Source: Neoechinorhynchus agilis
Lineage: Eukaryota; Acanthocephala
Reading direction: 5' to 3'
DNA: 64,000 nt
Assembly: GCA_051530055.1 (NCBI GenBank)
Contig: CM121342.1
Span: 5,394,001-5,458,000 of the forward strand
Position 1 is the first letter of the stretch, and each line of letters opens with the position of its first letter. A program made the translations under genes and the position numbers. Below the pieces are notes generated by a model. It worked only from the letters and a program-made list of their open reading frames with translations, did not search any database and was not told the origin of the DNA. Below are positions 46,795 through 62,719 of this stretch, in pieces.

Positions 46795-48576
46795 TTAGAG
46801 TTCACGCAAATCTACATTCCAGTTCTCAGGTCGTCGTTGTTGTTGGACGTAAGCGATTTGACCTTGGGTGATCGTCATAAGAACCGATAAGTCATTTCCA
46901 TTATCGTCTAGTAGAACCATATCAGCGCCCTCTCCATCCACATACCGTCCTTTTTTCGTCAATCCCAAAGCATTGGCAGCGTGGCTACTAGCGCATTCTA
47001 TGGCGTACGGGAGATGATCTCGCCCAATGGCATTCGCGAAGATAGAAACACATTCAACGAGTGAGGCAATACTTCCACAAAGTGTATCCGAATCTAAAAG
47101 CGTTGCTTGACGCCTACTACTCGACGGATTACGTTTCAGTTCGATGTCCAGTTCGCCTAATTTGTACTGTCCATCTCCTAGTCCAAACGCAGAAATAGCA
47201 TCCGTGACAAGAACAAGTCCTTTTGGATTGGATCGATGGGCGATACGAAGTGCAGATGGATCCGTATGGACGCCATCGGATATTATACCGTAGAATATCG
47301 GTTGTGGAATTCGCGAACTAGTCAATAGACCGACTAGATGCGGGTCTCTATGGTGATACTAAAATGGTTTCAGTAGAGAGAGTAAGTTTAACCGTTTTTT
47401 CTCTGTTTCTATAGAACGCTTTAGATTGTGATCGACTCTTTAGTAACAGTTGCTCATTTTAGAAACAAAATTAAACTTACAGGAAGCATCGCATTGAACA
47501 AATGAGTAATCATCTTGGCTCCACTAGACACTCCCGCTTCACCCTGTCGAAGATCCGCTGCCGAGTGACCTAAAACTTACAAATTAGCATCTCGTTTTTA
47601 GTTTAAGATTCTCTTACCCATTGAGACACAAATGTTGTGATTATCCACAATTCCTTCTAAGGCTGCAATTAGTTCTAAGAAACAAGCAATGAAATTCTAA
47701 ATGAAAACCGGAGTCTTAATGAAGACTCTAAAAGGATCTCTTAACGGTTCAGTAGCATTTTAGGGTATTTTACGCAAATTCGCTTAGCAAGAGAACTAAA
47801 GCCTTCGAGCCAAACAAAATAATTGCCACCATATTGCACTTAAAGCATTTTCCAATTCAGGTGCCAAAGTGATTATTCGAGTATTGTCCAAATTCCCATA
47901 GACTTCTAAGACGTCCTCATACCCCCCAAATTCAAACTTCCTTATGTTTTTTGCTTCGTGTGCTCCTTTTCTTTGCGGATTTATGAATGGACCTTCTAAA
48001 TGACAACCGAGCACCGCTGCTCCTTCGGTATCCGAATCTCTAACCACAATATTTGGCAATACCTATTTTAAGGACGGTTTGTTCATGAAGAACTTCCTGT
48101 CAATACCTTCCTATAAGTCTCTTTGCTTGACGTCACCAAAGTTGGACAATAAGAGGTAACGCCGGTTGTCAGCAGGAACTTTCCAAGGACTTTTGTGTGT
48201 TCTGCTCCTTGGGATTGATCGCAGAAATCCACACCAAGGCCACCTATCCAGAATTTACAGGTATTAAGCTAAAAACAGTCGCCCCATTTTACCGTTGATT
48301 TGAACGTCGATTAGTCCGGGCGCAAGAATACGGTTTTTACAGTCAATCTCCATGTCCCATCTTCGTTTCTCATCATAGAAAACTTTCTGCATATCGATGA
48401 ACTTTCCGTTTCGTACCTGTTCAATTTTTTTTCAGATAAAAAGATAACGATATAATAGTTACCCATATGTTCCGTTGAACGAAATTTCCATCTTTGACAA
48501 TCCTACAATTCGTAAACTTTATAATCTTGTTCTTTGAACCGAGATGTCGGTTGTAAAGCGAACAGTCAATTGGCAT
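46795..48576 (-). CDS. N-acetylglucosamine-6-phosphate deacetylase (AMDHD2/NagA family)
   Basis: The enzyme removes acetate from GlcNAc-6-phosphate in amino-sugar recycling. Exons on the minus strand begin at ATG 48576 ([12 protein letters not shown]). Then come [27 protein letters not shown] and 47820-48061 ([19 protein letters not shown], with the metal-binding Glu). These are followed by [28 protein letters not shown] plus THLFNAMLP (two metal or substrate His), and the last exon 46795-47358. That exon has [28 protein letters not shown] (catalytic Asp) and [11 protein letters not shown]. All active-site blocks are present in family order. Introns are 45-120 bases. Length matches AMDHD2 at about 400 residues. 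Confidence 0.9.
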
Positions 48577-49360
48577 TTGCGTATTTTTTTTACTTTAAAC
48601 GAATAAGACAATTCGTTGCCTATTACTCACTAAACTGTGAGACTTTTTGTGACTCATCCAAGTTGCGACGTCTTTTTTTCAAATTAATAAACAAATCACG
48701 AAAATGAAGTTCATTTGTAAATTTGTTTTCTCAGCAGGCCGGTCATGCACCGAAAAAAAAGGTTTGAAAACTGCATTTTAGGCGACTCATTTTCGTCAGA
48801 TGGTTCGATTTAGGTAACGAAGTTCGGCCGATGAGTGCCAATCGCGTACAAGATTGTGTACCGGCATTATCGGAATTAACAAAAAAATTCCTTTAATTTC
48901 TACGCCAAAAACAAATGCAACTTCGATGATCCTTAGAATAATAGCTCGATGAAATGTCTCGAGTCTATTTCGCCCTGACTCATTAGCAGCAGTACGTTAA
49001 GATCCGATGACTTAAACGCCAACGTCCTATAAAACTAAGGTTTTTTCACACTTTGAGCCGAGTATTAAAAGGTTTCTTGCTCAACTTGCTGCATTTTTGA
49101 CTACCATTCGGATAAACTAACCAACGCACTGTGCAACGACCTCGTCTAAAAAATAAGAGTCGAAGCGAAATAGCGTGAGATATAACTTTTTTGTGTAGAA
49201 AGTCTCTTAGATCTATTAAGTAATGTGGATCTGTGTGGAATGATCCGCTAAGAATTCAACGGGTGTACTGCTCATGAAGAAATCAGGAAAGTTTGCTTTT
49301 CGATCAGTACGATGACCGCTTGATTTTAATATAGAGAAACCGATAGTGTAGTATCGATCC
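48577..49360. other. Spacer with degenerate repeat
   Basis: Around 48850-48915 there is a diverged copy of the 9630-9779 repeat arm (acaagattgtg..., atttctacg). No gene is seen. Confidence 0.45.
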
Positions 49361-52060
49361 TCTGGCTCCTTTCCGTGAGCACTCGAGTTCTGATTTGTCA
49401 AACGAATGCGGTTCTTTATTTTAAAAAGAGGATTACGGATTTGGTCGAGTGGGAATATCCGGTTGGTTAATTGTTAGTTGTTGTTATCTTCCGTTCGTAG
49501 TCGAACAAACAATAGGGTTTTTCAACCAAGGTTGCCCAAAATTGTTTTTTTTTCGTTACGAACGCGAGTTGGGTTTTTTTTGAAAACCCTCAAATGTTAA
49601 AATCAATGGAGAATACAAAGTAATTGTAAATAATATCACATTTTATTCAAAGTAGGGAAACTATGTCCTTCTCTGGCTCCTTTCCGTGAGCACTCGAGTT
49701 CTGATTTGTCAAACGAATGCGGTTCTTTATTTTAAAAAGAGGATTACGGATTTGGTCGAGTGGGAATATCCGGTTGGTTAATTGTTAGTTCTTGTTATCT
49801 TCCGTTCGTAGTCGAACAAACAATAGGGTTTTTCAACCAAGGTTGCCCAAATTTTTTTTCGTTACGAACGCGAGTTGGGTTTTTTTGAAAACCCTCAAAT
49901 GTTAAAATCAATGGAGAATACAAAGTAATTGTAAATAATATCACATTTTATTCAAAGTAGGGAAACTATGTCCTTCTCTGGCTCCTTTCCGTGAGCACTC
50001 GAGTTCTGATTTGTCAAACGAATGCGGTTCTTTATTTTAAAAAAGTTACGGTTTGGTCGAGTGGGAATATCCGGCTGGTTAATTGTTAGTTGTTGTTATC
50101 TTCCGTTCGTAGTCGAACAAACAATAGGGTTTTTCAACCAAGGTTGCCCAAATTTTTTTTCGTTACGAACGCGAGTTGGGTTTTTTTTGAAAACCCTCAA
50201 ATGTTAAAATCAATGGAGAATACAAAGTAATTGTAAATAATATCACATTTTATTCAAAGTAGGGAAACTATGTCCTTCTCTGGCTCCTTTCCGTGAGCAC
50301 TCGAGTTCTGATTTGTCAAACGAATGCGGTTCTTTATTTTAAAAAGAGGATTACGGATTTGGTCGAGTGGGAATATCCGGTTGGTTAATTGTTAGTTGTT
50401 GTTATCTTCCGTTCGTAGTCGAACAAACAATAGGGTTTTTCAACCAAGGTTGCCCAAAATTGTTTTTTTTTCGTTACGAACGCGAGTTGGGTTTTTTTTG
50501 AAAACAATCAATGGAGAATACAAAGTAATTGTAAATAATATCACATTTTATTCAAAGTAGGGAAACTATGTCCTTCTCTGGCTCCTTTCCGTGAGCACTC
50601 GAGTTCTGATTTGTCAAACGAATGCGGTTCTTTATTTTAAAAAGAGGATTACGGATTTGGTCGAGTGGGAATATCCGGTTGGTTAATTGTTAGTTCTTGT
50701 TATCTTCCGTTCGTAGTCGAACAAACAATAGGGTTTTTCAACCAAGGTTGCCCAAATTTTTTTTTCGTTACGAACGCGAGTTGGGTTTTTTTTGAAAACC
50801 CTCAAATGTTAAAATCAATGGAGAATACAAAGTAATTGTAAATAATATCACATTTTATTCAAAGTAGGGAAACTATGTCCTTCTCTGGCTCCTTTCCGTG
50901 AGCACTCGAGTTCTGATTTGTCAAACGAATGCGGTTCTTTATTTTAAAAAGAGGATTACGGATTTGGTCGAGTGGGAATATCCGGTTGGTTAATTGTTAG
51001 TTGTTGTTATCTTCCGTTCGTAGTCGAACAAACAATAGGGTTTTTCAACCAAGGTTGCCCAAAATTGTTTTTTTTTCGTTACGAACGCGAGTTGGGTTTT
51101 TTTTGAAAACCCTCAAATGTTAAAATCAATGGAGAATACAAAGTAATTGTAAATAATATCACATTTTATTCAAAGTAGGGAAACTATGTCCTTCTCTGGC
51201 TCCTTTCCGTGAGCACTCGAGTTCTGATTTGTCAAACGAATGCGGTTCTTTATTTTAAAAAGAGGATTACGGATTTGGTCGAGTGGGAATATCCGGTTGG
51301 TTAATTGTTAGTTCTTGTTATCTTCCGTTCGTAGTCGAACAAACAATAGGGTTTTTCAACCAAGGTTGCCCAAAATTGTTTTTTTTTTCGTTACGAACGC
51401 GAGTTGGGTTTTTTTTGAAAACCCTCAAATGTTAAAATCAATGGAGAATACAAAGTAATTGTAAATAATATCATTTATTCAAAGTGAAACTATGTCCTTC
51501 TCTGGCTCCTTTCCGTGAGCACTCGAGTTCTGATTTGTCAAACGAATGCGGTTCTTTATTTTAAAAAGAGGATTACGGATTTGGTCGAGTGGGAATATCC
51601 GGTTGGTTAATTGTTAGTTGTTGTTATCTTCCGTTCGTAGTCGAACAAACAATAGGGTTTTTCAACCAAGGTTGCCCAAAATTGTTTTTTTTTCGTTACG
51701 AACGCGAGTTGGGTTTTTTTGAAAACCCTCAAATGTTAAAATCAATGGAGAATACAAAGTAATTGTAAATAATATCACATTTTATTCAAAGTAGGGAAAC
51801 TATGTCCTTCTCTGGCTCCTTTCCGTGAGCACTCGAGTTCTGATTTGTCAAACGAATGCGGTTCTTTATTTTAAAAAGAGGATTACGGATTTGGTCGAGT
51901 GGGAATATCCGGTTGGTTAATTGTTAGTTCTTGTTATCTTCCGTTCGTAGTCGAACAAACAATAGGGTTTTTCAACCAAGGTTGCCCAAATTTTTTTTCG
52001 TTACGAACGCGAGTTGGGTTTTTTTGAAAACCCTCAAATGTTAAAATCAATCGAGAATAG
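49361..52060. repeat. Tandem array, ~300-310-bp unit, about 9 copies
   Basis: The marker tctggctcctttccgtgagc recurs at 49361, 49672, 49977, 50279 and so on. Units differ mainly in poly-T length and by deletions (one lacks the block ccctcaaatgttaaa). A diverged relative of the unit's start occurs at 26312-26345. Not coding. Confidence 0.95.
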
Positions 52061-52304
52061 GCAAAGTATTTCACAAACAAAAATGAGAATCATATTATTA
52101 ACAGGGAAGACCGAACAATTTCGTTATTTTCTTGTCTAAAACAATTTTTTGTAAGAAACATTGTGATGAATCCAAAAAGTCTAATGAAATTGATGGATTG
52201 CCTATTTAAGGCGCTCTCCAAATCTCGTCCGATTCATCATCAGTTTGTTGGTTATTAAAAGACGAAACTAACAAAATAACGATGAACTCGATGAGCTTTA
52301 TATA

Positions 52305-52590
52305 AAAAATGTTGTGTAGTGACGAGAATAATTATGTAAATTAATTGAATCGATATTTCGGCTCAATCCAGAGCCTTTATCAAGATCTGAAAGGTTGGAT
52401 TTTGGTTTTATCAAAATCCATAAGGTTTCCATGATGGACAAAATGATTGGACAATCAAAAAGGTGGAAGGCAACAAGTCGACCGCGTTTTACAGATGAGA
52501 GTCTCAATCTTTCAGATCTTGATAAAGGCTTTGGATCAATCAATTTACACAATTATTATCGTCACTACACAGCAATCATGAGCAGTTTCA
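52305..52590. repeat. Imperfect inverted-repeat element
   Basis: The left arm (about 52305-52397) is the reverse complement of the right arm (about 52505-52580). The right arm lacks about 28 bases covering the GAAATATC half of the hammerhead-like core. The left arm keeps it: minus strand TTGATAA, A, GGCTC-loop-GAGCC, GAAATATCG at 52352-52383. Confidence 0.7.
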
Positions 52591-52934
52591 TTTTTCAACT
52601 ATATAAACGGATTGTTTAAAAACGCCGCCAATTTCTATTCAAATTAAGCGTCTTTCAAGCATGAACTAAAGACATAACATCCGGAATTATTGTTTAGATC
52701 GACACCTAAAGACGTTTCGAAACTCGTCGGAAAATTGTTTATTCTGCACCTGATTCAATAGATGGTTTTCTTTCGTGTATAAAGCGCCAATATTACAAGT
52801 GTTACTTTCGGCGCTCAAAAGTGCGAGTGTTCAAAGTGGGTAGTTTGGCCAGCGCACTGTTTCGTCATCGCACTTTTTCTTGAGAACGAGAGTCGATTGG
52901 TGTGTTATTTTCTTGTGACTATCCAAATCCAAAG

Positions 52935-56811
<3,877 letters not shown>

Positions 56812-57679
56812 GCAAATACGGCGTTTCTTAGTCACAAAAAAAGAGAGTATGCATTGTTAATATCGTTGTTAGAGACTTTGAGGATAAATGAGCATTAATG
56901 GAATTAAACGGATCACAAGTCATGATTTTTATGGGCGTGGACCTATTTAAGAACGTAAAGGATCCCTTTTATGATTGTATCCGCCATAAATCTCAGAAAG
57001 GAAAATTGAAGTAATGTCCAAAGTTTACTTGTTTTTTAGAACTCGAGTCCTTATCCGAATATGGTCGCGGCCAACTCGCTTATATTTAGACTGCTTTTTG
57101 CCATACAAATGAAGTTGGAATCCCAAATGTACAAGAACTTAAAAGCAATAAATTTCAGGCCTCAAGGATTCGTACTGATGAAGTGATCAGCAGCCAACAT
57201 TGAATTTTGGCCACTTTTCAAGCTAATTCGCAAAAACACAATTTCCTCACCGAATTCATGTGTTACAGTTTTGGTATCCTAAAATTTTTGTTTTCTCCCT
57301 TCGAGGAGATTGATTCCTTCGATGGATGAACTGAGTGTCATTGATCTCCGAAGTCGCTTATAAGAACAGTGTAGTTGCCGTTAAAACGTCCTATTCGTCC
57401 ATAAATCGGAAAGGATTCCCCAATATGGATCACATTGCGATCAGGGCCAATTCTCATTTTGTATCTCCAAACGTTGCCTCCCGTATTGCAGAAATTGCTC
57501 AAAATGTAACTTGCAATTGGCTGCTATCTAATTTCCATGAAATCCTGGCTCGCAAATCCTCCGATTCCTTCCTTAGAACAATCATCCGTTCTGGTTGCAA
57601 ATTTATGAAATTATCATTCTTATCAATGTTCTTCGACTCATCAAAGTCAACTTTTCGTTCTCCGATCGAATCAAACTGA
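56812..57679. other. Intergenic region
   Basis: No gene is supported. The frame at 57335-57679 has no recognisable domain and may be part of the decayed retroelement that follows. Confidence 0.4.
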
Positions 57680-58470
57680 AAACTTCTCGATATTCCATTC
57701 TTGTCGGTGCTGAGTCCACTTTCATTGATTTGTGAAACCTCTTTTTGCCACACTCTCTATATAAGCCTAAAATTTCACGAATCGTTCTTTGAGCGTCAGT
57801 CGACAAGCAACATACTTTTCGAAAACCAATTCAATGTTCAAACCATCTCATTTCCTCGCTCTCCACCCTACAAATCTTTTGAGCTAGTCCCCCACATTTC
57901 CAAACGCAATCTTATCCCCGCGCCTCTCCCTCTCAACATCCAACGCTCTTCTTCTCTCCGAATACTGGGCCTGATTTTCCACGAAAACCTTAAATGGGAT
58001 GTCCTCATTTACACTCTCTAAAGCAAACCTTCGTCTTTAGCTTCTCAAACTCCTCCGGCGTCTCGGGGTATCCCCTAAACACCTTGAGCACTTTTATCTT
58101 TCTGCCATCCTTTCTATCCTTACGCTTTCCCCACTTTCCACTCCGTCAATGCTCTCCATTCCCTCGAAACCTTCCACAAGAGAGCTAGAATTTGCGGAAC
58201 TTCACTCCCTCCCCTCGACGCCCAGCACTCCATTTTCTCCGAAAACGCCCTCGGTCAACCCCCTCCACAACTTTTTTCATCCTCCCCTCGCTCGTGCCAC
58301 CCTCTACCAAGAATCTTTCTTCCCCCAAGCCCAATATTTCCTTAATAACCGGAGAACAAGGAAAGACTCCTAATCGGTCATTCTCCTGTAAAACTCCTTC
58401 AAAGACCAGTCCCACCTCCCTTGCCTTCAACATCCGTCATCCAGACGCCTTTAAGCAAAGATAGATGCTG
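57680..58470 (+). mobile_element. Decayed non-LTR retrotransposon (reverse transcriptase C-terminal part)
   Basis: Successive frames read SLRILGLIFHENLKWDV (family: S.RFLGL.F...L.W..HI), then LRRLGVSPKHLEHFYLSAIL (family: LRR.GVSP..L...Y.S.ILP) and LHSLETFHKRA. These blocks run in order but with frameshifts and stops. It is a dead LINE-like copy. The dispersed repeat at 58500-58620 follows directly, perhaps as its 3' tail. Confidence 0.6.
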
Positions 58471-58524
58471 GCAAGTGTGTGGATCGTTCTTTTCTTAAAT
58501 TAATAAAACGTGTTTATATAATCG

Positions 58525-58558
58525 CTGAAGAAGATCCGAGATAGTGGATCGAAATATC
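58525..58558 (+). ncRNA. Hammerhead-like core after the LINE remnant
   Basis: CTGAAGA (58525-58531), an extra A, stem GATCC/GGATC and GAAATATC (58551-58558) give the same architecture as the satellite motif. The copy at 16946-16979 has the same core sequence with the same flanks. ATAT is palindromic and could serve as a dimeric stem III with H17 = C, but stem I pairs weakly. Confidence 0.3.
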
Positions 58559-59170
58559 CAATAAATTCTTAATTTCATTTTCTCCTATCGACAAATAACA
58601 ATGAATTATTTTTTCAAAATGAATTTTTTCACGATACATTAAACGAATTAACAATTAGAAGAGGCCAATGAAAGTCGTGGTATTGTAAAAGTGCGATTCG
58701 ACTGTTTAGAACATCTAGAATTCACATGGCACGTATCGGGGAAACATCGAGAGAGAGAAAATGGTTTCACGTGCCGCCTACGGATAAAAAACACGCGATT
58801 TCTTTTCCCCTCATTCGAATTTAACAATACGGATTCTGGGAGCGGGAGCATGGCTCATGAATTTCGAGCTGCTTAATAGATCAGGATTTCAGCAGGACGA
58901 CACACTTTATATTTTTGTGGCATAAAAATTTAACTGCAAGTTCCAAAAGGCCATATCTAGGATTTTAAAAAGAAGGATTTTAGTCAAAAGAATGAGCATT
59001 TTAAAATCCTGTCAAAGGTGTTCTAAAGGAAAAAATATTTTAAATGCGGATAGATTTTTTGTTTATGAATGTACTACAGAACTAGTAAGTATATTAGGGA
59101 ATTCCGTTTTTAAGATACGAATAATAAGGTTTCATCGTTTGAATCAGACTGGGATTCCGCAAGTTCATAT

Positions 59171-61415
59171 ATGGTCGATAGTGGCGAAAGCAGCAGAATA
59201 AATGTTTTAAGTGATCCTTGTGGGAACAGATCGGATTTATCCCATACGGATACAATGAGTCCGGACTTAGTTGTAAAGTCAATGTTGGAAAAATGCTACG
59301 AGTACTCAAACAACAAACTGTTACAAATTGGCCAATACAAACAACGCCGTCGGTCGTATAAAGCATTCTTCACTGCCGGACGATTGCGATGGTACCAGAA
59401 AGTGGGTTTGCATTGGTATAGGAAACTATTTGATAATCAAATGAATGGAATATTAGCAGACGAAGCGAGTCTCGGTAAAACCATTCAAACGATCGCATTC
59501 GTATGTGATGTTCTGGCACGGGAACGTAATGGTCCATTCTTAATTGTGTGTCAAAAAACTCTTTTCAATCATTGGATAGTTAATTTCAAAAGATTTGCAC
59601 CCCACGTTAAGTGTATAGTAGCCTATGGATCAACAAAGGAAGCACGGGCTGCGTCGAAATCAAAATTTAGCCGAAGTTTGTCCAGCCAGCCAATGGCTAC
59701 TACCATCCAAGTACTATTAACTGCCTATGAAATCATCCGTCAGGATAAGAAATTCTTTCAAAATATAGCATGGAAAATTGTGTTTGTTGATGCACGAAAC
59801 CGACCCAAAACTTCTTATTCCAAACCATTGGAGACGCTGAATTGTCTAGATACGGAGAGTCGATTCATTGTATCGGAATCTCCTCCAAGCGAAAAACTCA
59901 ATGAGTTGTTTATTGTACTTGAGTTCTTAATGCCAGTTGTATTTAAAGAAATCGCAATTCCTGACTTTCACAACGCTGTAAAAAGTATCATTGAACCCAC
60001 AAAGCATTTCGAGAATCAACGTAGCGAAAATAGTCAACATTTGTCTAAAATGGACAAACGTGCAATTTCCGAAATGGTCATCCACATCCATGAAATCATT
60101 TCTTATTTTACCCTTCGGCGGTTCAAAAGTGACGTTGAATCCATTCGGACTCTCCCACTTAAAATCGTTAAGACAATAGAGATTAGAATGCACGAAGATC
60201 AAATTAGGCTTCTTGAGCATTTCTTGGAGCCAGAAATGGTTAAGAGAAACGGATTACAGCGAATTTGGTCGATTGTGCAACGGTTGGCTCTAAACCCGCA
60301 ATTAATCGATGAAGACGATGTTCCGATACCTCATAAACTCTCCCTCGATGCTTGTGAAACATTCTCTGGCTCAAAATTCCGTGCACTCGGTGTTCTACTG
60401 ACGAGATTTGTAAAGGAAAATCGAAGAATAGCTATTTTCGTTCAATGTATGGACACGATGGACCTTCTACAGAAGTATTGCGTACGGATCCTAAACATTC
60501 AGGTTTCCAGAATCGATGCAAAAATGAGCATTTCAAAGCGAAATAGACAGCTTCTTAAATTTAATGATCGGGAAGTAGCTATAATGTTGCTGAATTCACT
60601 GGCAGCAAAATCGGATTTGAATCTAAACAGACCGTGGTCATTAGTGAATGGTTCAAGGAAAGTGATTTTTGACGATTCCATTGTTTTGCCGTTCTATCAC
60701 TATTTTTTCTCTCGGAAAGTACTGCTTTTGGACAATGAAAACTACATCTTCACACGATTCATTGACCGTCTCAGTTTAGTTCTTTCCAGTGATACATTTG
60801 GTGGTTTGACATCAAAAGAGAAAATCCTTCGGTAGGTGATCATAATCTAGCCACCCGGATAATGTATTTTATCTGGAGAAGGGGATTATGATGTGCACAA
60901 ATCGAATTGGTTGGTCTAGGAAGAGTCGTTTTTGAACGTCCAGACAAAATCGATCATCTTTCTACACCAACATTGATCGATTTTCGTTTTTGTAAGGTCT
61001 TTTTTTGCGAATAAGAACATGTTTCGTTTGTACGTGAACAAAATTCATGACCGCAGTCTGGATAACGGCAGCAGATACAGTGATTGTCTTCGATGGCGAT
61101 CGTAATCCTTTAATAGATGATCGACCAGAAGAAAAATGCAATCGAATTGGAAATCGGGGCGCTCTTCTAATTCTACGTCTTAAGGTCACGCCGTCGCCTT
61201 ATGAGGTACTTTTAAGAAAGCTCACGAGTAGTAATATATCGACGGAAGAGAAAATATTGGAGACATTGAGAGAATCTTACGAGGACCGTTGTAGTGAAAG
61301 AGCGAAAATGCATGCTCAAACAGGTTTTGGTCAACTCAAAGAAAGCGAAGTAGTCAAGTTCGATCCAGACTGCAAAGACTTTTTAAGAAGGGTTTTGTGT
61401 CAAATGACTAAATAA
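59171..61415 (+). CDS. SNF2-family protein of SWR1/INO80 type with degenerate ATPase motifs
   Basis: The first exon (59171-about 60832) has GILADEASLGKTIQTIAF (motif I; Lys and Thr kept, the usual DEMGLGKT altered). It continues with LIVCQKTLFNHWIVNFKRF, LLTAYEIIRQD, then IVFVDARNRPK where SWR1-type proteins have LDEAQNIKN, and IVSESPPSEKLNEL where LTGTPLQN is expected. FLMPVVF and ISYFTLRRFKSDVE are conserved. The C-terminal lobe has SKFRALGVLLTRFV, FVQCMDTMDLL and LNSLAAKSDLNL. The second exon (about 61058-61415) has WITAADTVIVFDGDRNP and EEKCNRIGN for the arginine-finger block QARCHRIGQ. The frame is open for over 550 codons despite losing catalytic residues, so it is probably a real, ATPase-impaired protein rather than a pseudogene. 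It converges with NDUFV2. Confidence 0.75.
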
Positions 61416-61535
61416 AACCCAAGGATTCTGTAGGAAATGCTCTTTCACGCTTCGTTTTTTCCTTCTTCCTAATTTTCAAAGTCATTTGAAACGATAGGGA
61501 TCAATTTTTTTGTTAAGATTAACCTCAATTTCGAT

Positions 61536-62267
61536 TTAGAGATCAGATCTCACTCCAAATCCTGGACCTCGTGGTTCTTCATTCAGTGTTGTTGACATTG
61601 GTGCGTTTGTTTTATGATCAATTGGTTCACTACCATGCCGTTTGTTATTAATTGGACCGACACTAGCGCTCCTATTGGCTATTGCTTCTACGAGATCAGG
61701 GACGTCATTAACCGATAAATCTTCATGATAATCATCATTGATCTGGACCATTGGGGCGTTGCAACAAGCTCCTAAACATTCTACCTCTGCGATTTCGAAA
61801 TCCTCAGGATTTGGCATCTCAGCTATTTTCTCCTTGAACTTATCTCGAATTCCATGGGCATTGCGAAGCCAACAAGGCGTTGTGGTGCACACATTGACTC
61901 TATATTTCGCCTTAGATGGCTTCCGATGGAACATCGAATAAAACGAAGCTACTTCATAGACTCTCATTCGTTCGACTTTCAAGATTTCGGCGACTTTATT
62001 CATTGCCGAAAGAGGTAGCCAACCTCCGTTCTGACGCTGAGCCAAGTCCAGGACGGCTATAATGGGGGAATGTTTAAACCCATCAGGGTAACATGCTCGA
62101 ATGGACTCGATTCGCGACAAGTTTTCGGCTGTGAATTCAAATGGAGTGTCACATTTGTTCTCAGGAGTATCCACGTGGAGATAGTCGATGCCTTTGGCCA
62201 TTGTGCGGACGTTTGTAAGGTGGCAATGAACAACTGCGGAAAAAAGACGTTGAAGTTTAGACATCAT
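61536..62267 (-). CDS. NADH:ubiquinone oxidoreductase 24-kDa subunit (NDUFV2)
   Basis: This mitochondrial complex I subunit carries [2Fe-2S] cluster N1a. It is a single exon of 243 residues, slightly shorter than or equal to the family norm. A short basic N-terminal leader (SKLQRLFSAVVHCHLTNVRT) looks like a mitochondrial presequence. The thioredoxin-like domain has YPDGFKHSPIIAVLDLAQRQ, VYEVASFYSMF and the cluster ligands CTTTPC and CLGAC (four Cys), followed by NAPMVQIND. The ATG sits on tatag, 24 bases after the stop of the next gene upstream, which suggests trans-splicing. Confidence 0.95.
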   Translation of the reverse strand: MMSKLQRLFSAVVHCHLTNVRTMAKGIDYLHVDTPENKCDTPFEFTAENLSRIESIRACYPDGFKHSPIIAVLDLAQRQNGGWLPLSAMNKVAEILKVERMRVYEVASFYSMFHRKPSKAKYRVNVCTTTPCWLRNAHGIRDKFKEKIAEMPNPEDFEIAEVECLGACCNAPMVQINDDYHEDLSVNDVPDLVEAIANRSASVGPINNKRHGSEPIDHKTNAPMSTTLNEEPRGPGFGVRSDL

Positions 62268-62291
62268 CTATAAATACGTTACGTTCATAGC

Positions 62292-62716
62292 TCAAAACGC
62301 GACTTGTGGCACTCGGACGCCGTTTGCGTTGTGTTTAAACATAAAAATTGCGCTAATATTCGTTTTTTGTTTGAGTAGCGGGAAAAAAACGGTGGTGAAG
62401 GTATCCCGATATTTCGGACCCGATGGCTGAATGCGCCGTTCCGAGTCTATGAAATACTGTTTTGTATAATGAAAAATACCTACTAAAATGATGAGAAAGC
62501 CGAGAAGTGTTTTGATCTTATTTACTGTTTCATGGACAAAATCCACCTTTTAAGACATCTTTGGTCAGGAGCTCGGGTTTTACTCCGTGGTTCGGGAGGC
62601 TTTTTTTCCAGCAAAGTGCGATAGTTTGAGTCCGTTTCGGCCAAATCAACTCGGTGTTGATTTGTCCGTTCGATATGGCGCCAAAGATCGATCCAAACGT
62701 CTACACACGATGCCAA
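62292..62716 (-). CDS. Possible small membrane protein gene upstream of NDUFV2
   Basis: Two overlapping minus-strand frames are open. One (62522-62716) is charged and starts MASCVDVWIDLWRHIERT. The other (62292-62546) has a hydrophobic helix (LLGFLIILVGIFHYT) and ends 24 bases before the NDUFV2 ATG. A short intron around 62540-62580 would join them, but no phase-consistent GT-AG pair was found. No family was recognised. The close spacing to NDUFV2 is the main argument for a gene. Confidence 0.35.
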
Positions 62717-62719
62717 AAT

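Noticed and set aside
57335-57679. 114-codon frame upstream of the LINE remnant
   Set aside because: No domain, and the surrounding sequence is decayed; coding cannot be supported.
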